Source: an uncultured Eubacteriales bacterium
GTDB lineage: Bacteria; Bacillota; Clostridia; Oscillospirales; Acutalibacteraceae
DNA length: 6,856 nt
Assembly (NCBI GenBank): GCA_948933715.1
Contig: CAQZPH010000032.1
Location: 2,712 to 9,567, forward strand
Direction: 5' to 3'
Part shown: positions 1 through 6,533 of the stretch, piece by piece
Layout: each line of letters opens with the position of its first letter
How positions within the stretch are numbered: the stretch's first letter is position 1
Program-made: the position numbers and the translations under genes
Notes under the pieces: generated by a model
The model's database searches: none
What the model was told of the DNA's origin: nothing
The model's input: the letters and a program-made list of their open reading frames with translations, nothing else

Positions 1-667
1 AATTAAGGCTAGGAGATATAGCAGAAACTACATTTATTGTTAAAAAAACGTTTAAAATTGGAACTAAAAATCCTGAAGATAACTGTGTTATTATTTCTCC
101 TAAAGCTACCATCCCTGAGCTAAAAGCCACAGATGTTATAGCTTGGCCTGATGCCACCATTATTCCAACCATAATGGGTATATAGCAAAAAAGAAAAGCT
201 GTGGCTCCTTTTATTAAAGCTGCGACCCTAGCTATAAAATTCACTACAGGATTTATAATTATTATGCATATACACAATGTGCTAACAATACCTAATACTA
301 CCGAAAGAGGCCTATCTCCCATAGATATTTTAAGTGCGTTAAAAAGAGCATTTAAAAGTATCACAGCCATTATCATACTTACAGATTTTAATGGCCCAGG
401 CGCTGTTTTCTTTGTCGTATCCAAAATATTTTTAAATACCGAATCTGGAGTTATCTCAACAATTTTATTAAAATCTGTTCCATCCACTCCAAGCCCCTCC
501 AAAGACTTTTTTACGTTCCCGGGAAGATTATCAAAAAGCTTATCCGCTCCACTATCATTAAATTGTTCACTATAAACTTTTTCATCATATGTAATCTCTG
601 TAGCTTCTACTAAAATATTAGGTGTCATAATAAAAACTAAAAAAGCAATATAAAATATTTTTTTCAT
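1..667 (-). CDS. spoIIIAE: Stage III sporulation protein AE (SpoIIIAE), N-terminal part, cut by window edge
   Basis: Multi-pass membrane protein of the SpoIIIA channel complex in the mother-cell membrane around the engulfed forespore. Only the first 222 codons are visible; from memory family members run to nearly 400 residues, so the C-terminal part lies outside the window. The start is the ATG at 667-665, separated from the spoIIIAD stop by a single base and preceded by GGGTGGAT inside the end of spoIIIAD. I read a hydrophobic signal-like start (MKKIFYIAFLVFIM, ending near residue 22), then a soluble stretch with LPGNVKKSLEGLGVDG. Repeated hydrophobic segments follow, including KSVSMIMAVILLNALFNALK and the segment around YIPIMVGIMVASG and SSGMVALGEII. 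These, plus its place directly after spoIIIAD, fit SpoIIIAE. The frame stays open to the left edge, with no frameshift seen. Confidence 0.93.
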   Translation of the reverse strand, partial: MKKIFYIAFLVFIMTPNILVEATEITYDEKVYSEQFNDSGADKLFDNLPGNVKKSLEGLGVDGTDFNKIVEITPDSVFKNILDTTKKTAPGPLKSVSMIMAVILLNALFNALKISMGDRPLSVVLGIVSTLCICIIIINPVVNFIARVAALIKGATAFLFCYIPIMVGIMVASGQAITSVAFSSGMVALGEIITQLSSGFLVPILNVFLTINVVSAISPSLN

Positions 668-668
668 C

Positions 669-1058
669 TTATCCACCCAAAAGTCCTGACACAATCTTTA
701 TAACCTCTTCAAAAAGGGGCAGGGATAACCCAATTATCACTACTTTTCCTGCAAGTTCTAATTTGGAGGCAAGCGCACTTTCTCCTGCATCGTTACAAGA
801 GTCCACTGCAAATTGTACTAAAAAACATACCCCCAAAGTTTTAAAAAGCACCTTTGCATGTTCTAGTGAAATTTTACTTGAAGAAATCAAACTATTTATT
901 TTATCAATAGCAGGACGAAGTTCTGAAAAAACCATATACAATATAAAAACCCCAGCAATAATGCTTACTACAATAGAGTATTCAGGATTATATTTTTTAA
1001 TCATCACAGAGAGTATAGTAGCCACCATAGCCACTGCTACCAAAGCCATAATATTCAT
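669..1058 (-). CDS. spoIIIAD: Stage III sporulation protein AD (SpoIIIAD)
   Basis: Small integral membrane protein of the SpoIIIA complex, 129 residues; the B. subtilis protein is about 133. Hydrophobic segments lie at about 3-20, 28-46, 68-86 and 102-124. The most telling stretch is DAGESALASKLELAGK at residues 90-105, which I recognise as the conserved SpoIIIAD signature, followed by a C-terminal hydrophobic helix. The ATG at 1058-1056 is 5 nt after the spoIIIAC stop. Only a weak GGGTTG precedes it, so translation is probably coupled to spoIIIAC. A second in-frame ATG at codon 4 is an alternative start that would barely change the protein. The stop is TAA at 671-669, one base before spoIIIAE. 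Confidence 0.95.
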   Translation of the reverse strand: MNIMALVAVAMVATILSVMIKKYNPEYSIVVSIIAGVFILYMVFSELRPAIDKINSLISSSKISLEHAKVLFKTLGVCFLVQFAVDSCNDAGESALASKLELAGKVVIIGLSLPLFEEVIKIVSGLLGG

Positions 1059-1063
1059 AATAT

Positions 1064-1258
1064 CTACAACCCAAAAATTGATTTTATTGTTCTAAACAGC
1101 ACTTCAATTTCCTTAACTATCATCATAAGTACCACTATAAGACCCGCAAGTGTTGTCATCATAGCTTGTTCTTCTCTTCCTGATCTTATAAGAACCTGAT
1201 TTAGTACTGCAACAATAATTCCTATAGCTGCAATTTTAAAAATCAAATCAATATCCAT
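1064..1258 (-). CDS. spoIIIAC: Stage III sporulation protein AC (SpoIIIAC)
   Basis: Short membrane protein of the SpoIIIA channel, 64 residues, close to the usual size of about 65-68. It opens with MDIDLIFKIAAIGIIVAVLN, which lines up with the N-terminus of the Bacillus protein as I remember it. There are two hydrophobic segments, about 5-25 and 32-49, joined by a charged loop (RSGREEQ), and the end is amphipathic (FRTIKSIFGL). The ATG at 1258-1256 is the only plausible start. The AAGGT just upstream is very close to it, so initiation looks weak. The gene lies 102 nt downstream of spoIIIAB, the widest gap inside this operon, and 5 nt upstream of spoIIIAD. Confidence 0.93.
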   Translation of the reverse strand: MDIDLIFKIAAIGIIVAVLNQVLIRSGREEQAMMTTLAGLIVVLMMIVKEIEVLFRTIKSIFGL

Positions 1259-1360
1259 ACCTTGTGCATCGATAGCTTTTATTTAAAACGATAATACCCT
1301 AAAAGCTTTTGTGCTCCCTCCACTCCTTAAAAGATTAATACAAATAAAACCTATAATCAC
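1259..1360 (-). other. spoIIIAB-spoIIIAC intergenic gap with orphan Shine-Dalgarno-like sequence and inverted repeat
   Basis: In an operon where most junctions are 1-5 nt or overlapping, this gap is 102 nt. On the minus strand it contains a purine-rich GGAGTGGAGGGAG run (about 1326-1314) resembling a Shine-Dalgarno sequence, but no ATG, GTG or TTG lies 5-13 nt after it. A 14-codon GTG frame (1323-1279) starts inside the purine run itself and is probably not translated. An inverted repeat pairs AGCTTTTA (1274-1281) with TAAAAGCT (1300-1307) around an 18-nt loop. It lacks a following T-run, so it is not an obvious terminator. It may be an mRNA processing or translation-control element, but no function can be assigned. 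Confidence 0.4.
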
Positions 1361-1867
1361 TTATAAAAGCATTATCGTAAGACATATGCCAAAGGAGCTC
1401 CCTAACATAAAATACAATTTACTTTTTTTGTTTTTTTCTTCTTTTGCGCTTTCGAGTGTAGCATGTATCAAAGTTTTATTTAACTTACAAAGAGCAATTT
1501 GCCCATCGATATCTGTGTTTCCAAGTTCTCTTCCAAAGTCACAAATTATTTCTTTATCCTGTGTTAAAAGTCCATATGTACTTGGTAAATCGTTAATAGC
1601 TGTCTGCCATGCTTTGTCAAAAGAGAGCGACTTTTCAACATTTGTGCAGATACTGTTTAAAAAGGCAGCAAATTCATTATTGCTCTTATAGCTTTTTACA
1701 ATTTCATAAATTATTCTTTTAGAATATCTTATCTCGGTTTCAAGATAAATTATAAATTGCAAATACTGTTGTAAAAACCTTACTCTCATCAACAATTTAT
1801 GCGATACCATATACCCCATTACTGTTGACGAAAGAATCACTAGTATCGATCCTGCTAATTTTATCAA
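1361..1867 (-). CDS. spoIIIAB: Stage III sporulation protein AB (SpoIIIAB), TTG start
   Basis: Membrane protein of the SpoIIIA complex with similarity to GspF-type secretion platform proteins, expected to work with the SpoIIIAA ATPase. With the TTG start at 1867-1865 the protein is 168 residues, against about 171 in B. subtilis. Its opening (M)IKLAGSILVILSS lines up with the Bacillus start MLKLLGAVF as I recall it. GGTGA at 1877-1873 sits 5 nt before this TTG. The frame stays open further up to an ATG at 1921 (186 residues), which would add 18 residues ahead of the membrane helix and is less likely; a GTG at 1876 is a third option. There is an N-terminal membrane helix (about 4-21), a helical middle with LGNTDIDGQ at 115-123, and a C-terminal helix (about 150-168). 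It overlaps the end of spoIIIAA by 71 nt in another frame. Confidence 0.92.
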   Translation of the reverse strand: MIKLAGSILVILSSTVMGYMVSHKLLMRVRFLQQYLQFIIYLETEIRYSKRIIYEIVKSYKSNNEFAAFLNSICTNVEKSLSFDKAWQTAINDLPSTYGLLTQDKEIICDFGRELGNTDIDGQIALCKLNKTLIHATLESAKEEKNKKSKLYFMLGSSFGICLTIMLL

Positions 1868-2786
1868 TATTCTCACCCACTTTATATATTCCTGAGATTT
1901 TCCCGGGTTCACTTTTTCCAACCATTAAAGTCAATATATCAAAAGAGCCTGTTTTTAATATATCAAAGCACTGCTTTCTATTAAGAAAATCATCTATGCT
2001 GCCTGCATGTACTCCCACGACTAGTTTTACTCCTGCATGAACTGCTTTAGTGATTGCTAAGATATCTTTTTCGCCGCCAATTTCATCACATACAATAATA
2101 TCTGGAGACAAGGTTCTAATAGCTTGAATCAAACCCTCGGCTTTGGGGTACCCATTTAAAACATCACTAAATCCTAAATCATTTTGTGCAATTCCGGCAT
2201 AAGTACCTGCAAATTCATTGCGTTCATCTACAACACTTACTTTTTGTCCTCTAAGCGACATCTTCCTTGCAATTTCACGCAAAATCGTAGTTTTTCCACT
2301 TGCAGGAACCCCGGCTACTATAAGTCCATCAAACTTATAATTAATCTTTGATAACAATTCATCCGCAGAACTTTTAATTTGTCGTGCTATTCTAACATTA
2401 AGGCTTGAAATATCTCTTATATTTGTAACTAAGTCACTTTTAAGTACAGCAGTTCCACAAATACCAATTCTATGTCCACCTTTTATGGTTAAAAAACCAT
2501 TTTTTATTTCATCGTCATAACTATATATAGAATTATCACACATTATTTTTATGCTATCTTGTATTTCTCTTTGTGAAACTATTTTCAAAGGAAAATTAAT
2601 ATTACGGGTTAACTTGCCATCTTTTCGCAGAAACAAACAACCTTTTGTAGACATAAGTATAATTGGTTTTTCTGCTCTTATACATATTTCTCTTATATCA
2701 CTTTGAATATCCTCTGGCACTTTTTTCAAAAGTGTATAAAGTTCTAAACACAAAGATTCAATTGCCTGATTATATTTTATATCCAT
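1797..2786 (-). CDS. spoIIIAA: Stage III sporulation protein AA (SpoIIIAA), secretion-type ATPase
   Basis: AAA+-like ATPase related to type II/IV secretion ATPases. It is thought to energise the SpoIIIA-SpoIIQ channel from the mother-cell cytoplasm and is needed for late forespore gene expression. The protein has 329 residues, against about 307 in B. subtilis. A Walker A motif, GVPASGKTT, lies at 159-167 with K165. VVDERNEF at 185-192 is the conserved acidic/arginine segment, and the Walker B motif is DIIVCDEIGG at 229-238 with D234 and E235. VHAGVKLVVGVHAG follows at 249-262. There is no membrane segment. The ATG at 2786-2784 has a near-perfect ribosome binding site. The last 20 or so residues, after GKISGIYKV, are low in recognisable motifs, look like an extension, and run over the start of spoIIIAB. 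First gene of the operon. Confidence 0.96.
   Translation of the reverse strand: MDIKYNQAIESLCLELYTLLKKVPEDIQSDIREICIRAEKPIILMSTKGCLFLRKDGKLTRNINFPLKIVSQREIQDSIKIMCDNSIYSYDDEIKNGFLTIKGGHRIGICGTAVLKSDLVTNIRDISSLNVRIARQIKSSADELLSKINYKFDGLIVAGVPASGKTTILREIARKMSLRGQKVSVVDERNEFAGTYAGIAQNDLGFSDVLNGYPKAEGLIQAIRTLSPDIIVCDEIGGEKDILAITKAVHAGVKLVVGVHAGSIDDFLNRKQCFDILKTGSFDILTLMVGKSEPGKISGIYKVGENIDKISRIDTSDSFVNSNGVYGIA
1872..1878 (-). promoter_or_regulatory. Ribosome binding site deciding the TTG start of spoIIIAB
   Basis: The minus strand reads GGGTGAG followed by AATA and TTG. GGTGA matches the 3' half of the AGGAGGTGA consensus, and its 5-nt spacing to the TTG is right for that part of the consensus. 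It lies inside the spoIIIAA coding sequence. The upstream ATG at 1921 has no comparably placed signal that I could see. Confidence 0.6.
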
Positions 2787-2793
2787 ACTTTTT

Positions 2794-2803
2794 ACCTCCT
2801 CCT
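2794..2803 (-). promoter_or_regulatory. Strong ribosome binding site of spoIIIAA
   Basis: The minus strand reads AGGAGGAGGT, 7 nt before the ATG at 2786. It is the strongest Shine-Dalgarno sequence in the operon, as expected for its first gene. The 112-nt space from the ligA stop to this start also holds the hairpin; I could not identify a convincing sigma-E promoter in it. Confidence 0.8.
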
Positions 2804-2856
2804 GTAATAAATATGGACAAAACTAAACATTTAGAACAATATATAATAAAAGGCAT

Positions 2857-2892
2857 AAAAGGGAGCCGCTCGATATCGCGCGGCTCCCTTTT
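2857..2892 (-). terminator. Rho-independent terminator after ligA, symmetrical (possibly bidirectional)
   Basis: GGGAGCCGC at 2861-2869 pairs perfectly with GCGGCTCCC at 2880-2888 around a 10-base loop. Outer A/T pairing (AAAA at 2857-2860 with TTTT at 2889-2892) extends the stem. The stem is far more GC-rich than its surroundings. On the minus strand it begins 10-11 nt after the ligA stop and is followed by TTTTATGCC and another T-rich stretch. On the plus strand it is followed by six T. It should end the ligA transcript and insulate spoIIIA from it. Confidence 0.9.
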
Positions 2893-2898
2893 TTATAA

Positions 2899-4890
2899 TT
2901 AAAACCCGTTATTCTTATACATTTTTAAAAATTCATCTTCGCTAATAATATTAACTCCTAAATTTTGCGCTTTAACAAGTTTGCTTCCTGCATCTTCCCC
3001 GGCTAAAACAAAATCGGTTTTCTTTGAAACACTGCCCGAAACTTTTCCGCCTTGGCTCTCAATCATTTCTGTCATCTGTTGCCTATTATATGTTGGTAAA
3101 GTTCCAGTTAAGACAAAGGTTTTTCCTTTAAAAATATCTCCTTTAACCTCTTTTTCTGCTTTCATTCTTAATCCACACTCAGCTAATTTCCTTACTAAAT
3201 CTTTATTCTGCTCTATTGAAAAATAATCTATAACACTTTGCGCCATAACTGCCCCAAAACCATCAACATTAGCCATATCATCAACTGTGGCTGAATATAT
3301 ACTTTCTATACTTGGGAATGCATCTACTAAAAGTTTTGCAGCACCCTTACCTATATGGCGTATTCCAAGTGCATAAATAAACCTATAAAACTCTTTATTT
3401 TTAGATTTTTCCACTGCACTTAATAAATTATCTGCAGACTTTTCTCCCATTCGTTCAAGGGAAACAAGTTTATCTCTTTGCAAATAGTATATATCAACAG
3501 GAGAAGAAATCATGCCACTATCTACAAGTTGCTCTAAAACAGCCGGTCCTAAGCCTTCAATATCCATAGCATCTCTTGAAACAAAATGAATTAAATGTCT
3601 TAAAAGTTGAGCGGGACACTGTGTATTTGTGCATCTTAAAACAACTTCTCCTTCTTCTTTTATAATTTGAGCTCCACAAGAAGGACAAACTGACGGCATA
3701 TCAAACTTTATAGAATCGTCATTATGTTGTTTTACTGAAACTACTTCAGGAATGATTTCTCCAGCTTTTCTAACAATAATAGTATCTCCAATTCTTATGT
3801 CTTTTTCACGTATCATATCCTCATTATGCAAAACCGCTCTACTTACAGTTGTTCCGGCTAATTGTATAGGCTTAAAAACTGCTGTTGGAGTTAAAGCTCC
3901 CGTTCTTCCTACATTTACATCTATTCTTAAGAGTTTTGTTTCCTTTTCTTCTGGCGGATATTTAAAAGCTTCTGCCCATTTAGGAAATTTTGCAGTACTT
4001 CCGATCTCATTTCGTTGTGCAAAGGAATCCACCTTAACAACTGCTCCATCAATTGAAAAAGGAAAACTATCTCTTTTATCTCCCAAATTCTCTATTTCCC
4101 TTATTACATCTTCAATATTATCAAAAGTCCTATAAACGGGTGACACATTAAACCCTAGTTTTTTTATATAATCAAGAGATTCCTTATGGCAAGACACTGT
4201 CTTTCCCTTTATCCTTTGTATATTAAACATAACAATATCAAGGTTACGTTTTTTTGTTATGTTAGCATCTTTTTGCCTTAATGATCCAGCTGCTGCATTT
4301 CTAGGGTTTTTAAAGGGTTTTTCTTCATTTAACTCTTGCTCTCTTACTAACGATAGAAAGTTTTCGTTTGACATATAAACTTCCCCACGCACTTCAAGAA
4401 AAGGGATTTCCTCAGTTAAATGCATTGGTAAAGATTTAATTGTCCTTAAATTTTCGGTAATGTCTTCACCAACTACCCCATCTCCTCTTGTCGATCCACG
4501 CACAAATACGCCATCAATATACTCAGCAGATACAGACAACCCATCAACCTTTGGCTCCACTACATATTTAACGTCATGAACTTGTTCTCTTACTTTTCTA
4601 TCAAAATCCCTTATTTCATCGTGTGAAAATGAATCATGCAAACTTTCCATAATCACCTGGTGTTCTACAGGTTTAAATTTTGCTGCCGCCGAACCTCCTA
4701 CCTTTTGCGTAGGTGAATCATCAGTTATTAATTCAGGAAACTGTGCTTCTATGCTTTCAAGACGCCTTAGCATCATATCATATTCATAATCATCTATTTC
4801 GGGCGCGTCATCTTCATAATATTTTTTGTTATGATAACCTATTTGTTCTCGTAGTTCTTTTATTAAATTTTTTGCGTTACTTATGTTCAT
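2899..4890 (-). CDS. ligA: NAD-dependent DNA ligase LigA
   Basis: Essential replicative and repair ligase that seals nicks using NAD+ (EC 6.5.1.2) in the cytoplasm. The protein is a full-length 663 residues. Domains in order: domain Ia with HNKKYY and EIDDYEYD at about 20-38; the nucleotidyltransferase domain with catalytic KVDG at 114-117 (K114) and TRGDGVVGEDIT at 134-145; an OB fold around 315-400; a zinc finger with C402, C405, C420 and C425; helix-hairpin-helix repeats around 445-555; and a C-terminal BRCT domain from about 586 (FKGKTFVLTGTL, then GGKVSGSVSKKTDF). The ATG at 4890-4888 has AGGTAGGAA upstream. It begins 26 nt after yunB, so the two are probably co-transcribed, and a strong hairpin follows its stop. 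The nucleotide-domain motif reads MESLHDSF rather than the more usual MLSLxNAF, which I take as lineage variation because all other catalytic elements are present. Confidence 0.98.
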   Translation of the reverse strand: MNISNAKNLIKELREQIGYHNKKYYEDDAPEIDDYEYDMMLRRLESIEAQFPELITDDSPTQKVGGSAAAKFKPVEHQVIMESLHDSFSHDEIRDFDRKVREQVHDVKYVVEPKVDGLSVSAEYIDGVFVRGSTRGDGVVGEDITENLRTIKSLPMHLTEEIPFLEVRGEVYMSNENFLSLVREQELNEEKPFKNPRNAAAGSLRQKDANITKKRNLDIVMFNIQRIKGKTVSCHKESLDYIKKLGFNVSPVYRTFDNIEDVIREIENLGDKRDSFPFSIDGAVVKVDSFAQRNEIGSTAKFPKWAEAFKYPPEEKETKLLRIDVNVGRTGALTPTAVFKPIQLAGTTVSRAVLHNEDMIREKDIRIGDTIIVRKAGEIIPEVVSVKQHNDDSIKFDMPSVCPSCGAQIIKEEGEVVLRCTNTQCPAQLLRHLIHFVSRDAMDIEGLGPAVLEQLVDSGMISSPVDIYYLQRDKLVSLERMGEKSADNLLSAVEKSKNKEFYRFIYALGIRHIGKGAAKLLVDAFPSIESIYSATVDDMANVDGFGAVMAQSVIDYFSIEQNKDLVRKLAECGLRMKAEKEVKGDIFKGKTFVLTGTLPTYNRQQMTEMIESQGGKVSGSVSKKTDFVLAGEDAGSKLVKAQNLGVNIISEDEFLKMYKNNGF

Positions 4891-4916
4891 TTAAATTTCC
4901 TACCTTTTACAATGAT

Positions 4917-5555
4917 TCATTGATTACTTCCAGCAAACAACGCAGGAACTTCGCCAACAATTATAGTTTCTGCTATTAACACACTAGTATTCACAGCAGT
5001 ATTAACAGGGTATCCTGGTATAAGAGCAAAAACCTCTGTACTCACATCAAGACACAACCTATGTTTTGTTTGATTTATACCCGCTGACAAAAATTCACTT
5101 TTAAAGTCTGTAATTACACTTCCAGACATCGAAACACTAATAGGTATCTTAGGGCCTCGTCCATTTAAAATTTCTGTTCCCGTAAAGGTACCAAGTGGAA
5201 TTCTTATCTTCCTTTTACCCATTTTTACTATTTTTTCTTGTATTGATATAGTAATCATAGATTTTAAAGAATTAACTTTTTTCATGTCAGTACTAATAGC
5301 TAATACTTTACCCTCTCCATCTTTTTGAATATTAACTATATCAGAATAATTTATATCAAGTCTTGATAGTTCATCTGCAACCACATGATTTATCACACTT
5401 GTTGAAACTATTTGCGCTTGAGTTGCAGAAATGGACTTTACAAGCGGTCTCATTTGGCTATCAAGCCAAACAGTAATAATCGATACAAACATTAAAATCA
5501 ATATAAATTTCTTTTTAAAAGATAGCCTTTTTAATCTATATATCCGTTTTTTCAC
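4917..5555 (-). CDS. yunB: Sporulation protein YunB, GTG start
   Basis: YunB belongs to a family of sporulation proteins under sigma-E (mother-cell) control in Bacillus; its biochemical role is not known. With the GTG start the protein has 212 residues. It has a very basic N-terminus (KKRIYRLKRLSFKKK), one membrane helix at about 17-31, and a large remaining domain expected outside the cytoplasmic membrane. Family-like stretches are IPLGTFTG at 119-126, GRGPKIPI at 132-139 and AGINQTKH at 158-165. The GTG at 5555-5553 is preferred because GGAGGGAGGA ends 2 nt upstream, with 7 nt from its GGAGG to the GTG. An in-frame ATG at 5573 would add six residues (MIGGRT), but these are encoded by that same purine run. 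The stop lies 26 nt before ligA, and the CDF gene ends 61 nt upstream with no terminator between. Confidence 0.9.
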   Translation of the reverse strand: MKKRIYRLKRLSFKKKFILILMFVSIITVWLDSQMRPLVKSISATQAQIVSTSVINHVVADELSRLDINYSDIVNIQKDGEGKVLAISTDMKKVNSLKSMITISIQEKIVKMGKRKIRIPLGTFTGTEILNGRGPKIPISVSMSGSVITDFKSEFLSAGINQTKHRLCLDVSTEVFALIPGYPVNTAVNTSVLIAETIIVGEVPALFAGSNQ

Positions 5556-5557
5556 AG

Positions 5558-5567
5558 TCCTCCCTCC
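5558..5567 (-). promoter_or_regulatory. Ribosome binding site deciding the GTG start of yunB
   Basis: The minus strand reads GGAGGGAGGA then CT and GTG. The first GGAGG lies 7 nt from the GTG, the ideal spacing. Starting at the ATG at 5573 would place this strong signal inside the coding region and leave only a weak AAGGT next to that ATG. Confidence 0.75.
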
Positions 5568-5616
5568 AATCATATACCTTATTTCAGTATAAGACGAAGA
5601 ACTAAAAACCGTGAAT

Positions 5617-6498
5617 TTACATCGTTGGATTTGCGTGAATCATGCAGTGTTTTATTGAATTATTTCTTTTTTCTATATCATCATGCAATCTATGAACCAA
5701 AGCATGCACATCGCTAAAACTCATATTCTTATCTATTTGAACTTCTATATCAACATAAATACGATTGCCAAACAGCCTAGTTTTTAGCATATCAATATGT
5801 TTAACATCTCCATAATCCAAAATTACCTGGCGTATCTGATCTTCCACTTGCTCAGGTGCTGCTGTATCTATAATTTGCGAAAGAGATGTTCTTAAAATAT
5901 CATAAGCTACTTTTACAATAATAACACATATTATAAGTGATGCAATAGGATCAAGAATAGGAAATCCACATATTGCACCAACTACCCCAACCAACGAACC
6001 TATAGACGATAAAGCATCAGAACGATGGTGCCATGCATCTGCATATAATGAAGTGGATTTTATCTTGCCCGCTGCATTTTTTGTATATCTATACATCCAT
6101 TCTTTAACTATTATAGATAATACCGCTGACCAAGCAGCAATCGCTGATGGGATAACTATTTCTCCTTTTAAAATATTTCCTATTATACTAATTCCATAGC
6201 ATCCAATTGTAATAGCCGTACCAAACAACATAAATGCTAATATAATTGCTGCTATGCATTCGAACTTTTCGTGCCCGTAAGGGTGTTTTTCGTCTGCCTT
6301 TTTACTTGATAACTTTGCCCCAATCATGACAACAAAAGTGCTTAAAACATCAGAACCTGAATGAATAGCGTCCGAAATTATTGCTACAGAATTACCAAGC
6401 ACCCCTGCTAATAATTTAACAATGGTCAATAAAAAATTTACTATCACTGTATTAATGCTAACTTTATATATAATCTTTTTACTATTCATTTCATCCAA
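5617..6498 (-). CDS. Cation diffusion facilitator (CDF) family metal transporter
   Basis: Membrane exporter of divalent metal ions, probably by proton antiport, of the CDF/YiiP/ZitB family; 293 residues. It shows the usual six-helix core followed by a cytoplasmic domain from about 212. The TM2 site SDAIHSGSD (42-50) gives H46 and D50. The TM5 site ADAWHHRSD (153-161) gives H157 and D161. HPYGHEKFE (72-80) is the conserved loop after TM2. The cytoplasmic domain has VHALVHRLHDDIE (264-276) and ends in MIHANP. A His-Asp/His-Asp site is more typical of Zn-type transporters than the Asp-rich TM5 site of many Mn exporters, so zinc is the likeliest substrate by inference. The start is TTG at 6498, supported by GGGGGCGAT with 7-nt spacing; an ATG three codons later (6489) is the alternative. 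Its upstream neighbour, sbcC, ends 35 nt before it. Confidence 0.93.
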   Translation of the reverse strand: MDEMNSKKIIYKVSINTVIVNFLLTIVKLLAGVLGNSVAIISDAIHSGSDVLSTFVVMIGAKLSSKKADEKHPYGHEKFECIAAIILAFMLFGTAITIGCYGISIIGNILKGEIVIPSAIAAWSAVLSIIVKEWMYRYTKNAAGKIKSTSLYADAWHHRSDALSSIGSLVGVVGAICGFPILDPIASLIICVIIVKVAYDILRTSLSQIIDTAAPEQVEDQIRQVILDYGDVKHIDMLKTRLFGNRIYVDIEVQIDKNMSFSDVHALVHRLHDDIEKRNNSIKHCMIHANPTM

Positions 6499-6501
6499 GG
6501 T

Positions 6502-6510
6502 ATCGCCCCC
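6502..6510 (-). promoter_or_regulatory. Ribosome binding site supporting the TTG start of the CDF gene
   Basis: The minus strand reads GGGGGCGAT, 7 of 9 matches to GGAGGTGAT, with 7 nt between its five G and the TTG at 6498. The ATG at 6489 would be 16 nt away, too far for this signal. An eight-codon ATG frame (from 6516 or so) runs through the same stretch but has no ribosome binding site of its own. Confidence 0.5.
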
Positions 6511-6533
6511 ATACTGTTAAAATCAATAAGTGT

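Noticed and set aside
201..575. Plus-strand open frame of 124 codons
   Set aside because: It is antisense to spoIIIAE, whose minus-strand frame matches the family; no plausible domain or ribosome binding site was seen.
763..1095. Plus-strand open frame of 110 codons, and similar ones at 1311-1691, 1825-2040, 2663-2902, 2981-3226, 3752-4135 and 4713-4979
   Set aside because: All run opposite to well-recognised minus-strand genes (spoIIIA genes and ligA) and their translations look like antisense composition rather than proteins.
1279..1323. 14-codon GTG frame in the spoIIIAB-spoIIIAC gap as a small gene
   Set aside because: The Shine-Dalgarno-like sequence overlaps the GTG itself, leaving no upstream binding site at usable distance, and the peptide matches nothing I know.
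2804..2850. Sigma-E-like promoter before spoIIIAA (CATATTTA at 2815-2808 as a -10)
   Set aside because: The match to CATACAMT is partial, no good -35 lies 13-15 nt upstream, and the transcript would begin inside the ribosome binding site. A promoter is expected here but I cannot place it.
5556..5616. Sigma-E promoter for yunB (TATATGAT or TATACTGA as a -10)
   Set aside because: Only about half the -10 positions match and no acceptable -35 is present at the right distance.
6490..6520. Eight-codon ATG leader frame upstream of the CDF start
   Set aside because: It has no ribosome binding site, no run of regulatory codons and no attenuator-like hairpins; probably chance.
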